Shown here: positions 1-6,740 of the stretch, piece by piece
Position numbering within the stretch: position 1 is the stretch's first letter
How the letters are laid out: each line of letters begins with the position of its first letter
Assembly (NCBI GenBank): GCA_905211615.1
Contig: CAJMBB010000078.1
Location: 1 to 8,955 of the forward strand
Direction of reading: 5' to 3'
From: an uncultured Collinsella sp.
Lineage (GTDB): Bacteria > Actinomycetota > Coriobacteriia > Coriobacteriales > Coriobacteriaceae
DNA length: 8,955 nt
The notes under the pieces: generated by a model
Seen by the model: only the letters and a program-made list of their open reading frames with translations
Databases searched by the model: none
Told to the model about the DNA's origin: nothing
Made by a program: the position numbers and the translations under genes

Positions 1-356
1 CCGAGGGCAAAACGCGTCAGGAAATCCAAGATGAGCTCGACGCCATCGTCCGCGACAACATGATGACGATTTCGGTCGCACCGGTCGCTCAGCTGCAGGA
101 GGACGGCAAGCTGCGCGTCAACGTGCAAAACGTCCAAGACAACAAGTTTCCCCAGCGATTCCGCGTCATCCAAAACGACGAGACCATGTACGAATCCGGT
201 GTGGTCGAGACCGGCAAGACAATCGAAACGTGCCCCGCCGGCGACATCAAAGAAGGCGAGGCGTACATCGAGATCCAGGCACTCGATGCCAAGACCCTCG
301 ACAGCCACGGCAATCCGACACGTGTCAAGGTACGGGTTGAGCAAGCCGAGAACTAG
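1..356 (+). CDS. Surface-associated beta-rich protein, C-terminal part (5' truncated)
   Basis: The reading frame is open from the first complete codon (position 3) to TAG at 354-356, so the gene begins upstream of the window; the ATG at 60 is probably internal. About 117 residues are visible. They start with a helical EGKTRQEIQDELDAIV segment, followed by alternating strands with the landmarks MMTISVAP, RVNVQNV, YESGVVETGKTIE and GEAYIEIQALDAKT. This matches, from memory, a recurring unnamed domain in Firmicutes and Actinobacteria (helical lead, then 'MM-ISI-P ... YxSGxIxPGxxIE ... ALDxxT') that is usually found on exported proteins beside other surface proteins. No C-terminal anchor is present. 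The next three genes also encode exported proteins on the same strand, so this is probably an upstream member of the same operon. The molecular function is unknown. Confidence 0.75.
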   Translation, partial: EGKTRQEIQDELDAIVRDNMMTISVAPVAQLQEDGKLRVNVQNVQDNKFPQRFRVIQNDETMYESGVVETGKTIETCPAGDIKEGEAYIEIQALDAKTLDSHGNPTRVKVRVEQAEN

Positions 357-408
357 CTTTCCGGCCGACGCGGCGCCGCACGCAATTCACCAGCATTCGT
401 CCAATCAT

Positions 409-425
409 CGCGGGGACGGCCCGCG
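409..425 (+). other. GC-rich intercistronic hairpin
   Basis: CGCGGG (409-414) and CCCGCG (420-425) form a perfect 6-bp GC stem with a 5-nt loop. It lies in the 89-bp gap between the first and second genes and ends 8 nt before the AAAGGAA ribosome-binding site. No U-run follows, so it is not a canonical intrinsic terminator. It could tune mRNA stability or relative protein levels, or it could be chance in GC-rich DNA. The rest of the gap shows nothing recognisable. Confidence 0.3.
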
Positions 426-445
426 GCGAATAGAAAGGAACGACC

Positions 446-1045
446 ATGGACATCACCAGGAACATGAACGGAGCCAAAGCGCTCGTCGTGGGCGCAGGGC
501 TCGCGCTCGCGCTCGCAATGGGCGCCGCCCCGACGCCAGCTATGGCAGCCGGGCGCGTTGGAACCACAAAAGTAATGGTCAGGACCGAGATCGACAACGT
601 TGAGTTCAAAGTTCCGACGGTTATTCCCTTCGTCGCCAAGGCCGACGGCACGCTTCAGGGCCCCTCAGAAGACGCGACCACCATCGACAATCATTCGGCC
701 TACGGCATCCATGTCACCAACATGAAGATCGACGCCATGAACACCTGGACCATTGCTGCCGACGCCAAAGCCGGAACCGCACAGAACTCCATCGACTTTA
801 AGGTCGGCCCCGACGGGGAACTCCAGAACGCCAGCGCCGCAATGCAGGGGACGGGCCTCGATCTTTCCAAGGACGCAGCCTTCGACATGGGCTACCAGGG
901 CATTGCCGGCGGCACGGACAAAATTAAGCTCAAGACAAGCGGAAACGTCGCCCGCGTCACGCGCGACATCTTCCGCGTAACCGGCGAAGGCGATCAGGTT
1001 GCAACGATCACCTGGACGGTCGAGCCCGGTGCGCACACGGCATAA
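446..1045 (+). CDS. Secreted surface/coat-like protein with 'VPT-IPF-ADG' domain
   Basis: 199 residues. The ATG at 446 is preceded by AAAGGAA (434-440) at good spacing. Residues 1-35 are a classic signal peptide: a basic start, a hydrophobic core around VVGAGLALALAMGA, and a likely cut after PAMA or PAMAA. The mature part begins with beta strands. Residues 50-95 contain DNVEFKVPTVIPFVAKADGTLQGPS and then IDNHSAYGIHVTNM. That pattern (a 'VPT-IPF-V-ADG' strand pair, then 'I-N-S-x-hxVxxM') is shared by many exported beta-sandwich proteins of Gram-positive gut bacteria, often in clusters with fibre or coat proteins. Near the C-terminus, ITWTVEP (188-194) is a final strand. There is no membrane anchor or sorting motif, so the protein must be released or held by a partner. 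The obvious candidate partner is the small LAQTG protein, whose start overlaps this stop codon. The function as a structural surface subunit is inferred. Confidence 0.75.
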   Translation: MDITRNMNGAKALVVGAGLALALAMGAAPTPAMAAGRVGTTKVMVRTEIDNVEFKVPTVIPFVAKADGTLQGPSEDATTIDNHSAYGIHVTNMKIDAMNTWTIAADAKAGTAQNSIDFKVGPDGELQNASAAMQGTGLDLSKDAAFDMGYQGIAGGTDKIKLKTSGNVARVTRDIFRVTGEGDQVATITWTVEPGAHTA

Positions 1046-1310
1046 GGCCGTCGCCCTGGCCGCCGCCGTCAGCATCCTAGCGTTTGGGCCAGCCATGGCC
1101 TTTGCCCAGCAAGAACAGGCGCAGGCCGCCACGCAAGTGACGGTCGACCTCTCGGAGCTCGACCGCGGCGACCGCGAGGAACCGTTGGCGCAGACAGGCG
1201 ACAGACGATGGCTCTTGGCAGCAGGCGCCACAGCAGCAGGCGCGGGGACCGCCGGCCTCGGTCTGCACATCAAACGCAGCCAGAAACAAAACACGGACAG
1301 GCCGTACTAA
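1029..1310 (+). CDS. Very small sortase-substrate-like protein (LAQTG anchor)
   Basis: 93 residues from GTG 1029. The frame is also open to an ATG at 999, but GTG 1029 is preferred because it puts MRTRHK directly before the hydrophobic core of a signal peptide (residues 6-26, ending PAMAFA). The chosen start overlaps the preceding stop by 17 nt, which suggests translational coupling; no strong Shine-Dalgarno sequence is visible. The mature ectodomain is only about 25 residues, Gln/Ala-rich then acidic. It is followed by PLAQTGD (LAQTG at 53-57), a membrane helix (about 61-79) and a basic tail (HIKRSQKQ). This is the order of an LPxTG cell-wall sorting signal, with Ala in place of Pro at position 2. 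It probably serves as a wall anchor or base for the neighbouring surface proteins. An alternative is a small bitopic membrane protein that sortase does not process. No sortase gene is in the window. Confidence 0.75.
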   Translation: MRTRHKAVALAAAVSILAFGPAMAFAQQEQAQAATQVTVDLSELDRGDREEPLAQTGDRRWLLAAGATAAGAGTAGLGLHIKRSQKQNTDRPY

Positions 1311-1328
1311 ATTAGCTAAGGAGACCCC

Positions 1329-2759
1329 ATGGCATCGAAGAACCTTTTGCCCGTCGTCGCACTCTGCGGCGCGCTCGCAACCGGAACGCCTGTCGCCGCT
1401 TGGGCGACTCCCGTCATGGCAGACTCCTTACCAGCAGCCCTAAGCTCCGCACCAAATCCGTCGAGCGCCATTGCGTGCAAGCGTTTTTCGATCGCACAGG
1501 CCGCAATCTCAACCTCGGGATGCCTTCGTCGTAATACGGACGGCTCGATAGTCGTGGATATCAATCGTTCGAACAAGGCAAACGGCTCCCAGGCGGGGTG
1601 CGCCGTCTGCACGTGGCGCTCGGTTGTGTTCGATGCAGATGGCGATCCGTGCGATTTGGAGTTGCGCATCGACATCGCTTCGGTCGATGACTCGGCGAAC
1701 GGAGCGAAGGTCGCCTTCGACGGTACGTTTTTTGAGAAAGGAGGCGGTATATGTCTGGGCTGCGCCGCCGCGAATGCAGACGACACGCAGCCCACCCTCT
1801 CATTCACGGCATCGTTGCGGCTGACCAAAGCCGGCACCGATGCCATCGCGGCGGGAGAAGCGTCCCTGCTGTTCTACGCCGTCAGCGCCAAAGACACAGA
1901 CGCTCATTTCGAGAAGCCAGCCGGATCTCTCAGCCTTACGCGCGGGACGGAGGCAGGCCCTATTGAGATCGATGCCCACGCGCAATGCAGGCAACGCATT
2001 CTTGCCGACCCGGCGCTTCTCGAAATGGAGTGGAACGGATCCGGAGCCATCGGAATTCTCCCCTCCGCGCTTGACGCCAAGACGCTCCCCTCAAACGACG
2101 AACCCATCAACGCAACCATACAAGAAGAGAGCGCGGATAAAGAAGCAAGTGCGGGCGACACGCCGTCGCCGACAAACAGCGTCCCAGCTTCTTTCGAAGC
2201 ACCGGATGAGCCCGCTACCGATCCGAACGATCCCGAGCTCGCGGACAGTCTGGGGCTTGCTGATCCTCAAGAGATCGATGAAGGTAACTGCTGCGTGCTT
2301 GCCGCGCTCGACCACACAGAGGTCATCGACGCTGCGAACATCGAAGCTGCCGCCGCCAATCAGCCCGTCCGCAAGTCGGCTATCATCGCATTTCCTGAAT
2401 CCATCGAAGTCGTCTTTTTGCCATCGGGCGAGGTCGTGGCCCCAACACTGCTCACCTTGTTGGGCGCCAAGAATACTCGAAACGAAATTAAAAAGGTCAC
2501 AGTTGTCGACCCTGCAACCACCGCCAAGCTGCGTCTATACGCCGTTGCTCCAGACGGAGGCAAGGCCTTGGAATTCGATGGCGACACACTCCTAGCCTGG
2601 CGACGTCTGGACATTATGCAAGACGTCTCGTACCAGATCGAGCTCGAAGGGTTTGATCGTGCCCGCGATGCCAATATCATCGCCGCGGCTATTGAATCCC
2701 CGCAGCGGCTTATGACACTGTGCTTTGAATACTATCCCTATGTCCCGACAACCACCTGA
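1329..2759 (+). CDS. Secreted cysteine-containing surface protein with C-terminal coat-like domain
   Basis: 476 residues. The ATG at 1329 follows AAGGAG (1318-1323) and lies 18 nt after the previous stop, so it is very probably co-transcribed. Residues 1-31 are a signal peptide ending ATPVMA. Residues about 45-230 form an N-terminal beta-rich region with CAVC (91-94) and CLGC (142-145), plus Cys 50, 65, 108 and 220. Residues about 255-320 are an acidic, Pro/Ser/Thr/Glu-rich linker. Residues about 345-476 form a C-terminal domain (AFPESIEVVFLPSGEVVAP ... KKVTVV) that follows the same strand pattern as the VPT-IPF-ADG region of the protein encoded at 446. The paired cysteines could be disulfides in the exported protein or, less likely, a metal site. 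There is no anchor or sorting motif. I do not recognise a named family. A structural or adhesive surface component is the best inference from the context. Confidence 0.7.
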   Translation: MASKNLLPVVALCGALATGTPVAAWATPVMADSLPAALSSAPNPSSAIACKRFSIAQAAISTSGCLRRNTDGSIVVDINRSNKANGSQAGCAVCTWRSVVFDADGDPCDLELRIDIASVDDSANGAKVAFDGTFFEKGGGICLGCAAANADDTQPTLSFTASLRLTKAGTDAIAAGEASLLFYAVSAKDTDAHFEKPAGSLSLTRGTEAGPIEIDAHAQCRQRILADPALLEMEWNGSGAIGILPSALDAKTLPSNDEPINATIQEESADKEASAGDTPSPTNSVPASFEAPDEPATDPNDPELADSLGLADPQEIDEGNCCVLAALDHTEVIDAANIEAAAANQPVRKSAIIAFPESIEVVFLPSGEVVAPTLLTLLGAKNTRNEIKKVTVVDPATTAKLRLYAVAPDGGKALEFDGDTLLAWRRLDIMQDVSYQIELEGFDRARDANIIAAAIESPQRLMTLCFEYYPYVPTTT

Positions 2760-2782
2760 GGCTTAAATGCTGCGCATCATTC

Positions 2783-2808
2783 CTAATACCGCTTATATAA
2801 CGTATTAG
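2783..2808. promoter_or_regulatory. AT-rich dyad, possible operator
   Basis: CTAATAC (2783-2789) and GTATTAG (2802-2808) are perfect 7-bp inverted arms separated by 12 bp. The spacer holds a second, slightly offset palindrome, TTATATAA (2793-2800). In this GC-rich context a 26-bp AT-rich dyad in an intergenic region suggests a binding site for a dimeric regulator. It lies about 45-70 bp upstream of the predicted transcription start of the DUF554 gene. TATATA within it could also act as a -10 element, but no matching -35 is seen. It is unlikely to be a terminator because the stem is AT-rich and no U-run follows. Confidence 0.4.
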
Positions 2809-2838
2809 ATGAGTCGCGATGTGCCTCGCATTTCGTTC

Positions 2839-2847
2839 TGCTACGAT
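2839..2847 (+). promoter_or_regulatory. Extended -10 promoter element for the DUF554 gene
   Basis: TGCTACGAT fits the extended -10 pattern TGnTAnnnT. No good -35 is visible 17 bp upstream, which is normal for extended -10 promoters. The predicted start of transcription near 2854 would leave a leader of about 24 nt before the ATG at 2878. The element differs at one base from the one before the TerB gene. Confidence 0.4.
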
Positions 2848-2867
2848 TGCCACGTTGGCATCAATAC

Positions 2868-2874
2868 AGGAGGG
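2868..2874 (+). promoter_or_regulatory. Ribosome-binding site deciding the DUF554 start
   Basis: AGGAGGG lies 3 nt before the ATG at 2878 and is a near-perfect Shine-Dalgarno sequence. An in-frame ATG at 2809 would give 23 more residues, but it has no such site, lies on the edge of the dyad and would add a non-membrane N-terminus that DUF554 proteins lack. The downstream start is therefore chosen. Confidence 0.8.
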
Positions 2875-2877
2875 CTC

Positions 2878-3594
2878 ATGCCGGGCTTGGGAACAATCAT
2901 CAACGTTGTGCTTTTAGTTGCGGGCGGTCTTTTGGGATTAGTGGGCGGCCGCTTCATTACACCGCGCATCCAAGACACGCTCATGAAAGCATCGGGGCTG
3001 TGCGTCCTGTTTATCGGCCTGGGCGGCACCATGCAAAAGATGCTCATCATCGATGGGAAGGCACTGGCGACCACTGGTACCACCATGCTCATTGTCTCGT
3101 TCGCCCTCGGCTCGCTCATCGGCGAGGCCATCAACTTGGAGGCCGCCATTGAAAACCTTGGCGAATGGCTCAAGCGCAAAACCGGCAGCGAGGGCGATAA
3201 CGAGTTCACCAACGCTTTTGTCTCGACTTCACTCACCGTGTGTATCGGCGCCATGGCCATTGTGGGATCGATCCAGGACGGCCTGCTCGGCGACTGGTCC
3301 ACGCTTGCCCTCAAGGGCGCGCTGGACTGCATCATCGTCTGCACCATGACGGCGTCGCTTGGCCGCGGCTGCATTTTCTCCGCCCTGCCCGTCGCCGTGT
3401 TCCAGGGGACGATCACGCTGTTTGCCGGCGCACTCTCCCCCATCATGACTACGGCAGCCCTCGACAGCCTTTCGCTCGTAGGCTCCATGCTCATCTTCTG
3501 CGTCGGCGTCAACCTCATCCGTCCTCAGACCTTCCGCACGGCCAATATGCTCCCCTCCGTCGTCATCGCCGTCATCTACGCCCTCCTGTTCTAA
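2878..3594 (+). CDS. DUF554 family integral membrane protein (YdfK/YqgA-like)
   Basis: 238 residues from the ATG at 2878, close to the usual DUF554 length of about 230. The protein is almost entirely hydrophobic. Predicted membrane segments are near residues 4-24, 37-57, 66-86, 113-133, 145-161, 168-190, 197-215 and 222-237. Family landmarks are GLGTIINVVLLVAGGLLGLVGGRF at the N-terminus, IQDTLMKASGLCVLFIGLGG, and the central IGAMAIVGSIQDGLLGDWSTLALKGALD. The biochemical role of the family is not established; a transport or membrane-stress function is only a guess. The gene stands alone, with 118 bp before it and 88 bp after it, each containing a putative promoter. It is not obviously linked to the surface cluster or to the TerB block. 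Confidence 0.9.
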   Translation: MPGLGTIINVVLLVAGGLLGLVGGRFITPRIQDTLMKASGLCVLFIGLGGTMQKMLIIDGKALATTGTTMLIVSFALGSLIGEAINLEAAIENLGEWLKRKTGSEGDNEFTNAFVSTSLTVCIGAMAIVGSIQDGLLGDWSTLALKGALDCIIVCTMTASLGRGCIFSALPVAVFQGTITLFAGALSPIMTTAALDSLSLVGSMLIFCVGVNLIRPQTFRTANMLPSVVIAVIYALLF

Positions 3595-3608
3595 ATCTAT
3601 CTACGCAG

Positions 3609-3636
3609 CAGCATCTCGAACACCTGTTTGATGCTG
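3609..3636. promoter_or_regulatory. Dyad overlapping the TerB-block promoter
   Basis: CAGCATC (3609-3615) and GATGCTG (3630-3636) are perfect 7-bp inverted arms with a 14-bp spacer. The right arm directly abuts the extended -10 element at 3637-3645, and the spacer covers the expected -35 position. A bound repressor here would block RNA polymerase. As RNA it could also form a weak hairpin after the DUF554 gene, but there is no U-run, so an operator reading is favoured. Confidence 0.4.
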
Positions 3637-3645
3637 TGCTATGAT
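3637..3645 (+). promoter_or_regulatory. Extended -10 promoter of the TerB-ATPase-helicase block
   Basis: TGCTATGAT is a strong extended -10 (TGn plus TATGAT, one mismatch from TATAAT). The -35 region (TCGAAC at 3616-3621, 18-bp spacer) is poor, as expected for this promoter class. Predicted initiation near 3652 gives a leader of about 31 nt containing the AGGAGAGGAG ribosome-binding site (3668-3677) before GTG 3683. Confidence 0.55.
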
Positions 3646-3682
3646 ATGAGGTCACCGAAGCTGCGTTAGGAGAGGAGAGACG

Positions 3683-5443
3683 GTGGCCGACCAGGACATC
3701 AAGATGCTCATCGAGCGCATTATGGCCGAGGCCCGGACCCATCAGTCTGCTCGCTTCTCAAACGAAGTCTATGCTGACGAGCCGATTCTCAAAACCGGTC
3801 GTCAGATGCAGAATTTCCTTCCCGACCAGTACCGCAAGATGCGCGAGATATCGCGCTGGCAGGATGACCCCAAAGGCGGCGCAGGTCGCTGGCTTTCGGA
3901 AGCCGAGCTTTTCTACCGCCAGGGCCTGCTGATGGCCGACTTTGAGGACGACTGTCCCTACAACGGCACCTTTAAGTCGTACTTTCCCACCTACAACGCC
4001 ATGAGCGACCGGCAGTTGCGCGGCTACTTTACCTGGCGTGCCCAAGTGCGCCGCGGAACCGTCGAGGAAACGTCTACGTCCTTTGCCTTTCTGTATCTCT
4101 ATGAGCTGATTTGCGGCATTGGCGTAGATGACCCGCTCGATGGTTTTAACAAGATCAAGGCTTTTTGGGATGTCTATCGCGCCTTCGAGCCCGGCCTCGA
4201 CCGATTTGCACGCGTGTGGCTGCAGGATTACGCCGTGTTCCACGGGCTCGACCCCAAGCTGCTTCGTGACTCTAAAACCGTCATGTTCGATAACGCCCTT
4301 ATCGAGCTGCGGCGCGCGGCACGAGACCTTGTACCAGCACCGGCACCGTCCGGCCAGATCCCTAAGCGTCGCAAAACCTCCGAACCCACGCTCCCCCTTC
4401 CGCCCGATGAGGTGCGCGAGGAGCGACTCATGGCCGCCATCAACGCCCTCTCCACGTACAACCTAAGTAACTCGCGGCTCGACCGCAGCCACCACCGCGA
4501 TCTGCGCCACGTGGCGTGCGCCGTGTATGTCCGTATGGCGCGCTACTATGACACGCACCGAAAGACCGGCATCGTGGCGAGCTTATTTGGGGAGGAGACG
4601 GCCATGCCCTACACCATGTTTGCCTCGGCCGTATTCTTTGCGCCCGAGCGCCACGAGGACTGCGAATACCGCCTGGATCCCATCCATATCTACCGTTGCC
4701 AAAACGGCTTTTGGGAATGTATGCGTATCCACGGTAGTAGGCAAAAGAGCAGCAAGCTCGGTGAAATGATGCGCGCCTGCGACCAACGCCTGCGCCTGGC
4801 GCTGGACCCCGCCCATCCCCTTAAGGAAGAAAAGGTCCCCAAATATCTGGCCAAGATTATCGATGACGAGATTGTGGCATGGCTTTCATGGGATGCCGCA
4901 CACCAGCCCGTCAAGATCGATATCGATCTGAGTCAGCTGGGGCACATTCGGAGCGCCGCTGCGCAAACGCGCGAAGCGCTTTTAATCGACGAAGAGCGCG
5001 AGGACAGCGCGCCTGTGGAAGTCGAGGCAGCGGACTCAGGGCAACCGGAAGCCGAGCCCGTAGCCGACGCGATTGTCGAGGCGGTCGCGGCACCCATTCG
5101 GCAGGACGAGACCGACGAGCCAACCATATCCACCGAACAGTTTGGTGTCGTGGCACCGCTTCTCGCGCCGACGCCCGCGTTCGCAGCTGTTGCGCCCGCT
5201 GACGCCACGAACGAACTCACGCCTGCCGCAGACGCCTATCTCCGCGCGCTGCTCGAGCACAACGCAGTACAGGCGGAATCGGCGGTAGTGCAATCGGGGC
5301 AGAGCGAGGACATGCTCGTCGACAGCATCAACGAGGCGCTCTTTGACCTGGTGGGAGACACCGTTATCGAATTCGGCGCGGCAGGACCGCAAATTATCGA
5401 GGATTACGAAGCAGACGTGAGAGGATACCTAGACCATGAGTGA
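3683..5443 (+). CDS. TerB-N / TerB-C domain protein
   Basis: 586 residues from GTG 3683, with AGGAGAGGAG at 3668-3677. Residues about 70-215 match TerB-N: LSEAELFYRQ, then SDRQLRGYFTWRAQVRRG, FAFLYLYELICGIGVDDPLDGF and the RVWLQDYAVFHGL segment. A linker (about 216-245) is basic and Pro-rich. Residues 246-385 are a helical middle region. Residues about 386-586 match TerB-C: DEIVAWLSWD, VKIDIDLSQLGHIR, and the closing SINEALFDLVGDTVIEF ... EDYEADVRGYL. The TerB-C part is split by an Ala/Glu/Pro-rich, probably disordered stretch (about 437-512). TerB-N/TerB-C proteins lack enzymatic motifs and are thought to be partners or scaffolds for ATPases and helicases encoded beside them. That is the arrangement here, as the ATPase gene overlaps this stop by 8 nt. 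The family name comes from tellurite-resistance TerB, but tellurite resistance is not implied. A likely role is target sensing or bridging in a defence or DNA-processing complex (inference). Confidence 0.85.
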   Translation: MADQDIKMLIERIMAEARTHQSARFSNEVYADEPILKTGRQMQNFLPDQYRKMREISRWQDDPKGGAGRWLSEAELFYRQGLLMADFEDDCPYNGTFKSYFPTYNAMSDRQLRGYFTWRAQVRRGTVEETSTSFAFLYLYELICGIGVDDPLDGFNKIKAFWDVYRAFEPGLDRFARVWLQDYAVFHGLDPKLLRDSKTVMFDNALIELRRAARDLVPAPAPSGQIPKRRKTSEPTLPLPPDEVREERLMAAINALSTYNLSNSRLDRSHHRDLRHVACAVYVRMARYYDTHRKTGIVASLFGEETAMPYTMFASAVFFAPERHEDCEYRLDPIHIYRCQNGFWECMRIHGSRQKSSKLGEMMRACDQRLRLALDPAHPLKEEKVPKYLAKIIDDEIVAWLSWDAAHQPVKIDIDLSQLGHIRSAAAQTREALLIDEEREDSAPVEVEAADSGQPEAEPVADAIVEAVAAPIRQDETDEPTISTEQFGVVAPLLAPTPAFAAVAPADATNELTPAADAYLRALLEHNAVQAESAVVQSGQSEDMLVDSINEALFDLVGDTVIEFGAAGPQIIEDYEADVRGYLDHE

Positions 5444-6740
5444 TACCGCATCCGCAGCACCCCGCGTGCCCAAGCGCGTCGCCGCCGTCATTCTCAACTC
5501 ACTCAAGGGCGGCGTGGTCCCGCGCATCGGCCTTCCCTACATCACCGTAGGGCGCGAGGTCGAGATCCGCGCCCTGCTCACCGATCTGAGTCTCATCGCC
5601 GACGGTGGCGCGAGCTTCCGCTTTCTGGTCGGTCGTTACGGCGCCGGCAAGAGCTTTTTGCTCCAGACCATCCGCACGCACGCCATGGGCGAGGGATTCG
5701 TCGTCGCTGATACCGACCTGTCGCCCGAGCGCCGCCTGCAAGGCGGTCAGGGGCAGGGCCTTGCCACCTACCGCGAGCTCATCCGCAACATATCGACCAA
5801 GACGCGCCCCGAGGGCGGCGCGCTCAACCTGATTCTCGATCGCTGGGTCGCCTCGTGCGCGGACGCCGATGAGTCGGCTATCAATGCCCAACTCGCTCCG
5901 CTCGAGGAAATGGTCCACGGCTTCGACTTTGCCCGCATGCTCCGTCGCTATCGCGCGGCCGTTTCCGAGGGCGACGAGGAGACCATGAACCGCGTAACCA
6001 AGTGGATCCGAGGCGAGTACCGAACCAAGAGCGAGGCGCGCGCCGAGCTGGGCTCCTCGACCATCATCAGCGATGACGACTGGTACGACTACGTCAAACT
6101 CATCGCACGCTTTTTGGTCTGCAGCGGCTACAAGGGTATGCTGGTGCTCATCGACGAGCTCGTGAATCTGTACAAGATTCCCAACGCCATCACGCGCCAG
6201 TACAACTACGAGAAAATCCTCACCATGTACAACGACACGCTCCAGGGCAAGGCGCAGTACCTGGGCATGATCATGGGCGGCACGCCAACCTCCATCGAAG
6301 ACCGTCGCCGTGGCGTGTTCTCCTACGAGGCCCTGCGCAGCCGACTCGCTCAAGGCCGCTTTGCACGCAAGGATCTTAAGGACATGCTCGCGCCCATCAT
6401 CCGCCTGCAGCCACTCACCTACGAGGAGTTGCTGGTGCTGATCGAAAAACTCATGCAGATTCATGCCGGATACTTTGGCTGGACGTCCACGCTTACCGAG
6501 AACGACTTGGTGGACTTCCTCAAGATCGAATTCGGTCGCGTGGGAGCCGACACGCATCTGACGCCGCGTGAAGTCATTCGTGACTTTATCGAGCTGCTCG
6601 ACATCCTATGCCAAAACCCCGATGCAAACGTGGCTGAGTTGCTGCAAAGCGTCGGCGGCGACACGCTGGCGCCGGCAGCCGCAACAGGCGACACCGGCAC
6701 CGCAGACGGCGACCGCAACTTCGCCGAATTCACCATCTAA
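5436..6740 (+). CDS. brxD: BrxD-like P-loop ATPase (DUF2791 family)
   Basis: 434 residues. The ATG at 5436 lies inside the end of the TerB gene (ATGAGTGA overlap), with AGAGGA at 5420-5425, so translation is probably coupled. Walker A is GRYGAGKS (66-73). Walker B is MLVLIDEL, with Asp240-Glu241. Downstream are GGTPTSIEDRRRGVFSYEALRSRL (from 281; sensor and arginine-rich region) and a C-terminal helical part with HLTPREVIRDFIELL (374-389). The N-terminal VPRIGLPYITVGRE and the DTDLSPERRLQG segment are also typical of the DUF2791 family, which includes BrxD of type 2 BREX. The gene appears intact and of normal length, with a short disordered tail (about 408-430). The protein should act in the cytoplasm as an NTP-driven switch or loader for the helicase encoded next. 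The brxD symbol reflects family membership; no BREX core genes are visible, so it need not be a BREX component here. Confidence 0.88.
   Translation: MSDTASAAPRVPKRVAAVILNSLKGGVVPRIGLPYITVGREVEIRALLTDLSLIADGGASFRFLVGRYGAGKSFLLQTIRTHAMGEGFVVADTDLSPERRLQGGQGQGLATYRELIRNISTKTRPEGGALNLILDRWVASCADADESAINAQLAPLEEMVHGFDFARMLRRYRAAVSEGDEETMNRVTKWIRGEYRTKSEARAELGSSTIISDDDWYDYVKLIARFLVCSGYKGMLVLIDELVNLYKIPNAITRQYNYEKILTMYNDTLQGKAQYLGMIMGGTPTSIEDRRRGVFSYEALRSRLAQGRFARKDLKDMLAPIIRLQPLTYEELLVLIEKLMQIHAGYFGWTSTLTENDLVDFLKIEFGRVGADTHLTPREVIRDFIELLDILCQNPDANVAELLQSVGGDTLAPAAATGDTGTADGDRNFAEFTI

Noticed and set aside
999..1028. N-terminal extension of the LAQTG protein from the ATG at 999
   Set aside because: It would place 10 residues with prolines and serines before the signal peptide and overlap the upstream gene more deeply. 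GTG 1029 gives a normal signal peptide start.
2809..2877. N-terminal extension of the DUF554 protein from the ATG at 2809
   Set aside because: The added 23 residues are polar with two cysteines and do not belong to the family. The ATG at 2878 has AGGAGGG directly before it.
3683..5443. Tellurite resistance function for the TerB-domain protein
   Set aside because: No TerC, TerD, TerZ or other ter genes are nearby. The domain context with a BrxD-like ATPase and a helicase points elsewhere.
5499..6557. Long open frame (352 codons) on the - strand
   Set aside because: It is fully antisense to the BrxD-like ATPase gene. Its translation is rich in Ala, Gly, Val, Asp and His with no recognisable motif, and the + strand has Walker motifs and a ribosome-binding site. 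It is a GC-bias shadow.
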